Below are positions 26,264 to 34,500 of a DNA stretch of 64,000 bases, piece after piece. The notes under the pieces were generated by a model, which worked only from the letters and a program-made list of their open reading frames with translations, had not been told where the DNA came from and searched no databases. Each line of letters begins with the position of its first letter. Position 1 is the stretch's first letter. The position numbers were made by a program, and so were the translations under genes. This DNA comes from Bacillus sp. 1780r2a1 (GTDB lineage: Bacteria > Bacillota > Bacilli > Bacillales > Bacillaceae_H): assembly GCA_024134725.1 (NCBI GenBank), contig CP099863.1, positions 318,001 to 382,000 on the forward strand, written 5' to 3'.

Positions 26264-27475
26264 ATGAGTCAATTTATTGAACAGCTACAGCCTTTCTTGC
26301 AAGAAGCGTGGAAGAAGGCAGGCTTTGAACAGCCAATGGCTATCCAAACAAAAGCTATACCAGAAATTTTAAATAAAAGAGATGTAATGGGCGAATCGCC
26401 AACAGGTACGGGTAAGACCCTTGCTTATCTACTGCCAATTTTACATGACATTAAGCCAGGACCATCTCATATTCAAGCTGTAATCTTAGCTTCTTCTCAT
26501 GAGCTTGTTATGCAGATTCATAGTGAAATTCAAACATGGGGGCAAGGAAGCGGAATTTCTAGCGCAGCGCTTATTGGTGGAGCGAACATTAAGCGTCAAG
26601 TGGAAAAGTTGAAAAAACGTCCTAACCTAATCGTTGGAACACCTGGCCGCATTCAAGAGCTGATTAAAATGAAAAAAGTGAAGATGCATGAAGTGAAAAC
26701 AATCGTTATTGACGAAGCCGACCAGTTGTTTGTGTCTGAACATATTCAAACGGTACAAGGTATTGTTAAAATGGCTCCAAGTGACCGTCAGCTTCTTGTG
26801 TTTTCAGCCACGCTATCCCAGCATACGCAAATATTAGCTAAGGAATTAATGAATGACCCTCTTTTCGTTCAAGTAAATAGAGATGAACTTCCTGCTCCAA
26901 AAGTTGAGCATATGTATATCGTAAGTGAAGGTAGAGATAAGGTAGAAGTACTTCGTAAGCTTGCGCATCAGGGACCAATGAAAGCTCTAGCCTTTTTCAA
27001 AGGGATTGAAACGTTATCTACTTTTGAAGAAAAGCTGAAGTTTAAGAAGCTTAACGTAGGGTCGCTTCATAGCGAAACGCGAAAGCTTGATCGCTCAAAG
27101 GTTTTAACGTCATTTCGTAAAGGCGAGTTTCCAATCTTATTAGCGACGGATGTAGCGGCACGTGGCCTTGATATTAAAGAGCTGTCACACGTTATTCATG
27201 TAGATGTTCCTCAAAGTGTTGAACAATATGTGCACAGATCAGGACGTACGGGAAGATCTGGGGCTGAGGGAACGGTCATTTCACTTGTAACAGAGCGTGA
27301 AGAGAGAGAGCTAAAGCAAATTGCACGCGAGTTGAAAATTGAACTAGCAAAGAAAGAACTGTATATGGGTGAAGTTGTAGAAGAAGGTACAAAGCAAGAA
27401 AAAAGGCAAAGTTACAAGCCTAGAAAAAAGACAAATAACAAAACATCTTCTCATAAACATAGTAAAAAGAAATAA
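26264..27475 (+). CDS. yfmL: DEAD-box ATP-dependent RNA helicase, YfmL-like
   Basis: A 403-residue RNA helicase. Motifs run in order: Q-motif (EQPMAIQTKAIP), Walker A SPTGTGKT, GG region LIGGANIKRQVEKLKK, Ib GTPGR, II IDEADQL, III FSATL, then ATDVAARGLD and HRSGRTGR in the second domain, and a basic C-terminal tail. Motif wording is closest to B. subtilis YfmL, a cold-shock helicase linked to 50S ribosome assembly. ATG 26264 follows AAAGGAG; the frame runs 24 codons further upstream without a ribosome binding site. Confidence 0.92.
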   Translation: MSQFIEQLQPFLQEAWKKAGFEQPMAIQTKAIPEILNKRDVMGESPTGTGKTLAYLLPILHDIKPGPSHIQAVILASSHELVMQIHSEIQTWGQGSGISSAALIGGANIKRQVEKLKKRPNLIVGTPGRIQELIKMKKVKMHEVKTIVIDEADQLFVSEHIQTVQGIVKMAPSDRQLLVFSATLSQHTQILAKELMNDPLFVQVNRDELPAPKVEHMYIVSEGRDKVEVLRKLAHQGPMKALAFFKGIETLSTFEEKLKFKKLNVGSLHSETRKLDRSKVLTSFRKGEFPILLATDVAARGLDIKELSHVIHVDVPQSVEQYVHRSGRTGRSGAEGTVISLVTEREERELKQIARELKIELAKKELYMGEVVEEGTKQEKRQSYKPRKKTNNKTSSHKHSKKK

Positions 27476-27531
27476 TCTCTTTATTTGCTTTTCAAAAGAA
27501 TTTTGATTGTGATAAAGTAATAAGAGTTTAA

Positions 27532-27571
27532 AAAGCAACGCCTATAAGCTAAAGGGCGTTGCTTTCTTTTG
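27532..27571 (+). terminator. Rho-independent terminator
   Basis: AAAGCAACGCC and GGGCGTTGCTTT pair around TATAAGCTAAA, followed by CTTTT. Confidence 0.85.
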
Positions 27572-27703
27572 GGTAAAAAATCATATAGATATATTATCCT
27601 ATTATTGAAAATAGTTTAAACGATGCATTTTGTTTTGGATAACCTTATTTTAACATTACTTTAAGAGACTTCTAATAATAAAGGAATAAGGACGTGGGAT
27701 ATT

Positions 27704-28027
27704 TTGATTGATGCGATGGATGACTTCTTTGACGATATGGATCGCAACAGAAAGCGAATGGAATATAATCGAGATGTTGAAAAGCTTGAGCTGTATTTAG
27801 AGACGGTCCAACAAATTATTAATCGTTTTGAAGAAATGCTATATGCCCTTCAAAATGCTCATCAACAGTATACTTCTGAATGGTCTGGCCGTTCGAAAGA
27901 CTCTTATGAGAATGTTAATAATGAAATCTTACAGACAGCTTATCGGTTATATGACGTTCGAGACGAGCTATACCGCTCATTGCATCACGAAATGTTGAGG
28001 CTAAGAGAAGAAGCAGAGGCTATCTAG
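27704..28027 (+). CDS. Small helical WXG100-like protein (ESX-associated)
   Basis: A 107-residue acidic helical protein. Two long helices flank the turn YTSEWSGRSKDSYENVN, which matches the W-x-G hairpin of the WXG100 superfamily (ESX substrates and toxin chaperones). It has no signal peptide. The start is uncertain: TTG 27704 after GTGGGAT, or ATG 27716. It lies 54 bp before a toxin-leader-like gene and 1.9 kb before the ESX core operon, same strand. By precedent such small proteins pair with LXG toxins to target them to the secretion machine; here that is inferred. Confidence 0.72.
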   Translation: MIDAMDDFFDDMDRNRKRMEYNRDVEKLELYLETVQQIINRFEEMLYALQNAHQQYTSEWSGRSKDSYENVNNEILQTAYRLYDVRDELYRSLHHEMLRLREEAEAI

Positions 28028-28080
28028 TAGGCTTTTAATATATGTAAATGAAACATATCGATAGGAAAGAGGGTGTATAC

Positions 28081-28677
28081 ATGGAAATTAAAGTGAATTT
28101 TGAAGACTTGGAGCGGTTTTCAGAGCGCATTAAGCACTCGAGAGGAGAAGCAGAAGATGCGTTGCAGCGTTTAAGCTGGGAATCCACGAATCTGCACTTT
28201 TTATCCGTGGCAAACGTTGAGTCTATTCTAAATTTACAAGAGGAAATTCAGCAAATTATTGGAAAAATTGAATCGCTAACTGAAAGTGCTTACCTCCTCG
28301 TTAGCGAAACAGCTGAAAAACTAAAAGAAGCAGATGAGCTATCCGGTGGTTGGACAGAGTTTTGGAGCAGCGTGTGGGACGGTGCCACAACGGGGGTTAA
28401 GGATACATGGGAAGGGATTAAGTCTCTTTCGGAATGGGGAACTTTTGAAACGATGCGAGCTGAAATTACGCAACCTTTAGAGACGCTAGACATGATGTGG
28501 GCATCACTTTCGAATTCATGGGAAGAAAAAGTAGCAAGCGGTGATTTGCATACTCGCACAGAGTTTTTCACATACGGTGTTATCCAAATGGGTTTAGGCA
28601 TATTGGGTGGTAAAGGCCTTCAAAAAATAGAAGATAGAACAAATTTAGCTCAAAATCTAGATTTTGCAGGGGAATGA
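28081..28677 (+). CDS. ESX toxin N-terminal leader-like protein, apparently lacking its toxin domain
   Basis: A 198-residue protein. Residues 1-80 are a helical, WXG/LXG-like targeting region (MEIKVNFEDLERFSERI ... ESAYLLVSETAEKLKEADEL). Residues 85-170 are rich in Trp (GGWTEFWSSVWDGATTG, WASLSNSWEEK) and look like the linker or pre-toxin segment of Bacillus polymorphic toxins. The end (FFTYGVIQMGLGILGGKG) resembles the short hydrophobic joint that usually precedes the toxin domain, but the frame stops soon after. ATG 28081 follows AAGAGGGTG; an upstream in-frame ATG has no such site. The 220 bp after the stop has no clear continuation. Confidence 0.62.
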   Translation: MEIKVNFEDLERFSERIKHSRGEAEDALQRLSWESTNLHFLSVANVESILNLQEEIQQIIGKIESLTESAYLLVSETAEKLKEADELSGGWTEFWSSVWDGATTGVKDTWEGIKSLSEWGTFETMRAEITQPLETLDMMWASLSNSWEEKVASGDLHTRTEFFTYGVIQMGLGILGGKGLQKIEDRTNLAQNLDFAGE

Positions 28678-28800
28678 AAGGGAAAGTGAGAATTCCTTTA
28701 TGAAAACTTGGAACGAAGAAGAATAGTTACTGCGCTCCATGCAAAGAAAGCGCGATGTAATTGATTGAAAATTTATGAAGTTTGAGGTGTAATAAGATCA

Positions 28801-28920
28801 GATGAATAAACGAGAAAAAGGCGGTCTGTACAAAAAACTGTTAACTAATCAACAAGTTTCTTTCTTACAGACGTTTAACGACTCAAAAAATATACAGCAT
28901 GGAATTGAAAAATATGGGTA
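28801..28920 (+). CDS. Possible small ORF before the SseB-domain gene
   Basis: A 39-codon frame starting MNKREKGGLYKKLLTN. GAGGTG lies 12 bases upstream, rather far. Its stop overlaps the ATG of the next gene (ATGGGTAG), so it could be a coupling leader or a decayed piece of a larger gene. No family recognised. Confidence 0.3.
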
Positions 28921-29309
28921 GTTCTTTTAATTCATTAGAAAAAGCTTTAATTGAAGCAATGAAAGATAATAGAGAAATTGGACATTTCTATAAAGAACTA
29001 ATGAAAAGCAACCTGTTATGTATCGAAGTATCAGGTAATGAAAAGTCTGCTGACTTTTACAAGCGTGTACGAGTAATGGAAAAGAATCAGAAAATATATT
29101 TACCTGCCTTTTCATCTAATTATCCATTTGAGAAGATGTTAAAAGAAGAAAGAGCTGCAGTGATTAAATTTTCTGATTTATTGCAAGAGATAAACGAGAA
29201 TACGGCAATTTTACTAAATCCAGATACCCCGCTTTCAAAACTTCTTATTCCAGAAGAATTAAAAATGCTAAAAGAAAATAAGAATCTTTTTAATTACTTT
29301 TCATCTTAA
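28914..29309 (+). CDS. SseB N-terminal-domain-like protein (possible accessory or immunity protein)
   Basis: A 131-residue cytosolic protein whose pattern matches the SseB N-terminal domain: NSLEKALIEAMKDNREIGHFYKELMKSNL..., then YLPAFSSNYPFEKM and AILLNPDTPLSKLLIPEEL. In Firmicutes this domain often sits next to secretion or toxin loci, where it may serve as an accessory or immunity protein. ATG 28914 has GGAATTG upstream; an alternative ATG at 28899 has no site. The position directly after a truncated toxin-like gene fits a leftover toxin-immunity pair, as inference. Confidence 0.65.
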   Translation: MGSSFNSLEKALIEAMKDNREIGHFYKELMKSNLLCIEVSGNEKSADFYKRVRVMEKNQKIYLPAFSSNYPFEKMLKEERAAVIKFSDLLQEINENTAILLNPDTPLSKLLIPEELKMLKENKNLFNYFSS

Positions 29310-29312
29310 ATA

Positions 29313-29350
29313 GAAGCTAACAAACTTTATCACAATTGTTAGCTTTTTTT
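29313..29350 (+). terminator. Rho-independent terminator
   Basis: AAGCTAACAA and TTGTTAGCTT pair around ACTTTATCACAA, followed by TTTTTT. It separates the toxin-like genes from the ESX core operon. Confidence 0.88.
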
Positions 29351-29509
29351 GTATGATAAATGAACATATTTCTATTATGTAGGTATAATTGTCTCTGTTT
29401 ATGCCATATTTACTGTGATAAAAATCATTGTTTTATAGGTTTTTTTGTAATTTTTTAGGGGTATATGTAGATATATATTCTTATTTTTTCTGGTTCTTAC
29501 AAGTTCTCT

Positions 29510-29539
29510 TTGACCTTCAACCCTATTCTTTCTTACAAT
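29510..29539 (+). promoter_or_regulatory. Predicted promoter of the ESX core operon
   Basis: A sigma-A-like promoter: -35 TTGACC (29510-29515), 18-bp spacer, -10 TACAAT (29534-29539), 38 bases before esxA. No operator was recognised. Confidence 0.6.
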
Positions 29540-29577
29540 TAAAGTAAATCTATAACGATACATAAGGAGAGAAATCG

Positions 29578-29871
29578 ATGTCAGGAATCATTCGTGTTAC
29601 TCCAGCAGAACTTCGTGAAATGGCTGCTCGCTATAATAATGAAAGTGGGCAAGTTCAAGACCTAGTTGGCCGCCTTGATATGATGAGAAATCAATTACAA
29701 GATATGTGGGAAGGTGCTTCTAGCCAAGCATTTATCGCTCAATATGAAGAGCTAAAGCCATCTTTCGTGGAAATGTCGAATCTGTTAAACAAAATTGCTA
29801 AACAGCTTGATGATTCTGCAACCGTTCTTGAAGATACAGACAACCAAATCGCTAGCCAAATTCGCGGTTAA
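29578..29871 (+). CDS. esxA: WXG100-family ESX substrate EsxA/YukE
   Basis: A 97-residue helical hairpin protein. The WXG motif is WEGASS in DMWEGASSQAFIAQYEEL. The C-terminal D-x-x-x-Y/L export-type region is less clear (SATVLEDTDNQIASQIRG). EsxA forms dimers that are exported by, and stimulate, the EssC ATPase. AAGGAG lies 8-9 bases before ATG. It is the first gene of the core operon and is followed by an attenuator-like hairpin that would favour its high expression. Confidence 0.95.
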   Translation: MSGIIRVTPAELREMAARYNNESGQVQDLVGRLDMMRNQLQDMWEGASSQAFIAQYEELKPSFVEMSNLLNKIAKQLDDSATVLEDTDNQIASQIRG

Positions 29872-29898
29872 TTTGCTCATACAAAGAGTGATAAGATA

Positions 29899-29938
29899 AA
29901 AAGAGCGCCCCATTTTTTTAGATGACGGCGCTTTTTCT
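29899..29938 (+). terminator. Attenuator-like terminator between esxA and esaB
   Basis: AAGAGCGCC and GGCGCTTTTT pair around a loop of 16-17 bases, ending TTTTTCT. The rest of the operon lies beyond, so part of the transcripts probably stop here, giving more esxA than apparatus genes. Confidence 0.72.
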
Positions 29939-29958
29939 ATGTTTTGAGGTGAGATCAT

Positions 29959-30198
29959 ATGTATATTGAAGTGACCATCGATCTAAAACACTATACGGGT
30001 GAGCGGTTTGATTTGAGACTATCAGACTATCATTCTGTAAAAAAAGTGATTGAAATTGCATGGCAAGCTAAAAAAATTTCAAGTACACCAAAAGAAGGAT
30101 ACTGGGTTCGCGTTCCGAATAAAAACGTGGTATTTGCAGGCCATCAAAAATTAAATGAATGTGGCATTTCAAGCGGTGATTGCATTGAAATTCTTTGA
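29959..30198 (+). CDS. esaB: Ubiquitin-like ESX protein EsaB/YukD
   Basis: A 79-residue ubiquitin-fold protein, starting MYIEVTIDLKHYTGERFDLRL and ending GISSGDCIEIL. EsaB is a small cytosolic component needed for, or regulating, ESX secretion. TGAGGTGAG precedes the ATG. Its stop codon overlaps an unused in-frame TTG of the next gene, so the operon is tight. Confidence 0.93.
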   Translation: MYIEVTIDLKHYTGERFDLRLSDYHSVKKVIEIAWQAKKISSTPKEGYWVRVPNKNVVFAGHQKLNECGISSGDCIEIL

Positions 30199-30212
30199 AG
30201 GAGCTTACTAAA

Positions 30213-31541
30213 ATGGCAGAAAAGAAACCGACTTACTTAGAAAGCTTATTAGAAGCGTCTATTATTCGTGATAAACAAGAAGGCTATACGTTTATTTTTC
30301 AAAAGGAAAAGATAAAGCTAAATGATGGCATAGAAGTCGATATGTTAAAGGAGATGCATCCAGATTTCATTCGTGAAATCATCGTAAATGAAGATGAGCT
30401 CCATGTGAAAATTCAGCCGTCCGAAGCTTTCGTTCCATTTTCCTTTTTTAAGAAAAAGACGGAAGAGCAAAAGTGGCAGTTTGCGTATCAGCTTGTAAAA
30501 TCTATACAAAATCATGCTTTTACAAGATTTCACCTTGTAATTTGTCCAGAAAATTTAATGTTTGATGCAAGCTTAACACCTGCTTTTTTACACTATGGAA
30601 TTAAAGAAAGCATTCCACCATACGAATATGACTCGGCTCGTGAGCTATCAGAAGTAAAAGCGACAATTGCTTCACTTGTTGATTCGAAATATAGCTTTAT
30701 TCAGTATTTGAAATTGCACGAAACAATTGAGCTATCAGAAGTTGCTTCCAAACTAATGAAGGCTAACGACTTAAGTGAACTTTTAACGATTATTCGAGAA
30801 CAGCTAAAGATAGTAGAAGAAGCGCGAAAAACCGTTATCACCGTTCCAAAGAAAAAGTGGACTATTTTTCGCTTTGCATCAATTGGTGTCACGGTGCTCT
30901 TAATTCCCGCTTTAATTTATACATTTTACTCCACATTTTTCTTGCAGCCAAAGCAAGAGGCTTTTGTAAATAGTAATGAAGCTTTTTTACAGCAGGAGTA
31001 TAGCGGGGTCATTGAGCAGTTAGAAGATTATAAAGTAAAAGAAATGCCAAAGGTTGTTCAGTACGAACTGGCTTTAGCTTACTTAACGAACGAATCATTA
31101 AGTGAAGAACAAAAAGAAGTGATTCAAAATACAGTTACGCTTCAATCAGACGATAAATATTTAAGCTATTGGATTCATATCGGTCGAGGTGAAAATGAAC
31201 AGGCTTTAGAAGAAGCACGCTTATTAGAAGATCGAAGCTTAATTTTATATGGTCTTTATAAATATGAAAATCAGTTAAAAGTAGATGAAAATCTTGCGAG
31301 CGATAAAAGAAAAGAGAAGCTAGACCCGGTTCAAAGTGAAATTGAAGAACTTGAATCACAGATTGAAGAAGAGAAGAAGCAAGCAGAAGAGTCAGCCAAA
31401 GAGGAGCAGCAGGAGAGCGAAAAGCAGCCTGAGCCTGCAGATAAGAAGCAGTCCGAAAAAGAAGCTGAGCAAAATAAAGATGAAAAGTCAGATGAAACCC
31501 CTGCTCCTAACTCAGATTCGTCGGATAAACCGGCATCCTAG
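30213..31541 (+). CDS. essB: ESX membrane pseudokinase EssB/YukC
   Basis: A single-pass core component of 442 residues. Residues 1-210 are the cytosolic pseudokinase-like domain; a membrane segment lies at about 219-242 (FASIGVTVLLIPALIYTFYST); the external part carries helical repeats and a Lys/Glu-rich tail of about 80 residues (EEEKKQAEESAKEEQQ). EssB contacts EssC in the translocon. ATG 30213 follows AAGGAG by 9 bases; a TTG 18 bases earlier overlaps the esaB stop. Confidence 0.93.
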   Translation: MAEKKPTYLESLLEASIIRDKQEGYTFIFQKEKIKLNDGIEVDMLKEMHPDFIREIIVNEDELHVKIQPSEAFVPFSFFKKKTEEQKWQFAYQLVKSIQNHAFTRFHLVICPENLMFDASLTPAFLHYGIKESIPPYEYDSARELSEVKATIASLVDSKYSFIQYLKLHETIELSEVASKLMKANDLSELLTIIREQLKIVEEARKTVITVPKKKWTIFRFASIGVTVLLIPALIYTFYSTFFLQPKQEAFVNSNEAFLQQEYSGVIEQLEDYKVKEMPKVVQYELALAYLTNESLSEEQKEVIQNTVTLQSDDKYLSYWIHIGRGENEQALEEARLLEDRSLILYGLYKYENQLKVDENLASDKRKEKLDPVQSEIEELESQIEEEKKQAEESAKEEQQESEKQPEPADKKQSEKEAEQNKDEKSDETPAPNSDSSDKPAS

Positions 31542-31552
31542 GAGGTGGACAG

Positions 31553-34500
31553 ATGAGTATTTTATGGATTTTTAGCGGAACCACTTATCAGCAGTTGCCG
31601 ATCAACTGGGATAATTTTCGCCAAGCAACTGTAGGTAATAGTTCGAAAGAGACGGTGACTTTTTTCTCCTATCCATTTGAAAAAGGTGTCATTACTATAT
31701 CAACAACAAAAGATCGAAAAATAGTTATTTCCCAAGGTAATAACGAACTGAGTCAACTGAGTTATTACGACTCGATTACGCTCCAAGAAAGCGATCAAAA
31801 TCTTCGGTTTGTACTAAGTCCGGAAAAGTTGCACGAAGATACGTACTATATAGATTATTATCATGAGATTAACTTTTCCACCGTTGACGATACAGCCGAT
31901 GTCTATCAGCCTAAAGAAAATCTAATTGTACATAACAGCAAGGAATTTTCTTTGCTAAAAACCAAAGCAATGTGGCGAATCATTCCAAAAGACGGTAACG
32001 TATTTGTAAACGGCCAGCATATTTCAAGTGTGACCGAGCTAAAACTTGGTGATGTGATTATGTGGGGAGCTGTTACAATTGAATTAATAGAACATGATTT
32101 ATTAAAGGTTCATAGCTTTACTGAATTTTTCACGAAACTTCCTAAGTCAAAACAGCCTATTTCCGAAATGAAAAAGAAATATCCTATTTATCGTCGCACA
32201 CCGCGGATGATTTATGAACTTCCCGATGAAAAAGTGCACTTATCGTTTCCAGCACAGGATAGCGATGATAATAATAGGAGCCTATGGCTTACAATCTTAC
32301 CACCACTTGTTATGCTCCTCGTTATGGGGACTGTAGCCCTTATTCAGCCGCGTGGAATCTTTATTATTATTTCCGTGATGATGTTTACGACGACGCTTGT
32401 TGTCTCAACGGTACAGTATTTCAGAGATAAAAAGCAGCGTAAAAAGCGTCAAGAACGTCGTCGCCGTATTTACACGCAGTATTTAGAAAATAAACGTACG
32501 GAGCTTCAAGAGCTAGCTGAATCACAGGGAAGAGTGCTTCATTATCACTTTCCAACATTTGAGCGAATGAAGTATCTAACTAATCATATTTCTGATCGTA
32601 TTTGGGAACGAACGCTAGATAGTAGCGATTTTCTTCAAATGCGTCTTGGTACCGGTACAGTACCTTCTAGCTATGAAATTTCCTTAAATACAGGAGATAT
32701 GGCTAATAGAGAAATTGACGATTTACTTGAACAGTCTCAGCACATGGAAAAGGTATACCGCGAAGTTTCCCAGGCTCCAATCACTGCGAAATTAGAAAAC
32801 GGAGCTATTGGCTTAATTGGTAAATCAAAAACCGTTAAGCGTGAGCTTCATCAGTTAATTGGTCAGCTGTCCTTTGCCCATAGCTATCATGATGTTCGCT
32901 TTATCTTTATCTTTGATGAAAGCGAGTATAAGGATTGGGAATGGATGAAGTGGCTTCCACATTTTCAGCTGCCTCATTCGTTTGCGAAAGGCTTTATTTA
33001 TAATGAAAAAACAAGAGACCAGCTTTTATCGTCTATTTATGAATTATTGCGTGAGCGAGATTTGGATGAAGAGAAAGGAACTGGTGCGTTTTTACCTCAC
33101 TTAGTATTCATTGTTACGAATCAGCAGCTTATTGCAGATCATGTGATTTTAGAATATCTCGAAGGAGAGCATCCGCACCTTGGTTTCTCTACAATCTTTG
33201 GAGCCGAAACAAAGGAAAGTTTATCTGATAATGTTCACACTCTTATTCGCTATATTAATGAACAAGAGGGAGACATTTTAATTCAAAAGAAAAAGGCCGT
33301 TAATATTCCATTTCAGCTTGATGAACACCGCAACGAAGATAATGAAGCATTTGCTCGCATGCTGCGGACGTTAGATCATCAAATAGGAATGACTAATTCT
33401 ATTCCAGACAGTGTGTCCTTTCTTGAGCTATTCCAAGCAAAGGAAGTGGATGATCTGCCGATTGAGAAGAACTGGTATACGAATGAGTCGGCCAAGTCTT
33501 TGGCTGTACCAATCGGTTTAAAAGGCAAAGAGGATCTTGTGGAGCTGAACCTACATGAGAAAGCACACGGTCCACACGGGCTACTAGCTGGAACAACAGG
33601 TTCAGGTAAAAGTGAATTTTTACAAACATATATCCTATCGTTAGCAGTCAATTTTCATCCTCATGAAGTCGCATTTCTACTAATCGATTATAAGGGTGGA
33701 GGAATGGCGCAGCCGTTTAAAAACATGCCACATTTACTTGGAACTATCACGAATATAGAAGGTAGTAAAAACTTTAGTACGCGTGCTTTGGCGTCTATAA
33801 AAAGTGAACTTAAAAGGCGCCAGCGTTTATTTGATCAGTATGAAGTCAATCACATAAACGACTATACAGACCTGTATAAGCAAGGCGATGCGGAAGAGCC
33901 GCTGCCACATCTATTCTTGATATCGGATGAGTTTGCTGAGCTAAAAAGTGAAGAGCCAGAATTTATTCGAGAACTCGTCAGCGCTGCTCGTATTGGCCGT
34001 AGTTTAGGCGTTCACTTAATCTTGGCCACACAGAAGCCAGGTGGAGTCATCGATGAGCAAATTTGGAGTAACGCAAGGTTTAAAGTGGCTTTAAAAGTAC
34101 AGGACGCAACAGATAGTAAAGAAATCTTAAAAAATGCTGATGCGGCTTCAATTACTGTGACAGGTCGAGGTTATTTACAGGTTGGTAATAACGAAGTATA
34201 TGAGCTATTCCAATCTGCTTGGAGCGGGGCACCTTATCAGCAAGATGATGTATATGGAACGGAAGATGAAGTGGCCATTGTAACAGACTTAGGATTAATT
34301 CCACTCTCTGACGTATCATCACAGCAAACGAAAAAGAAAAGCGCTCAGCCAGAGATTGACGTAATCGTAGAAAGAATCGAAGAAGTCCAGTATAACTTAG
34401 GGATTAATCGATTAAGAAGCCCATGGCTACCACCGTTAGAGAATCGTTTATATCGCTCTGCTTTCAAAATAGAAGAGAGAGAGAAATTCTATATTGGATT

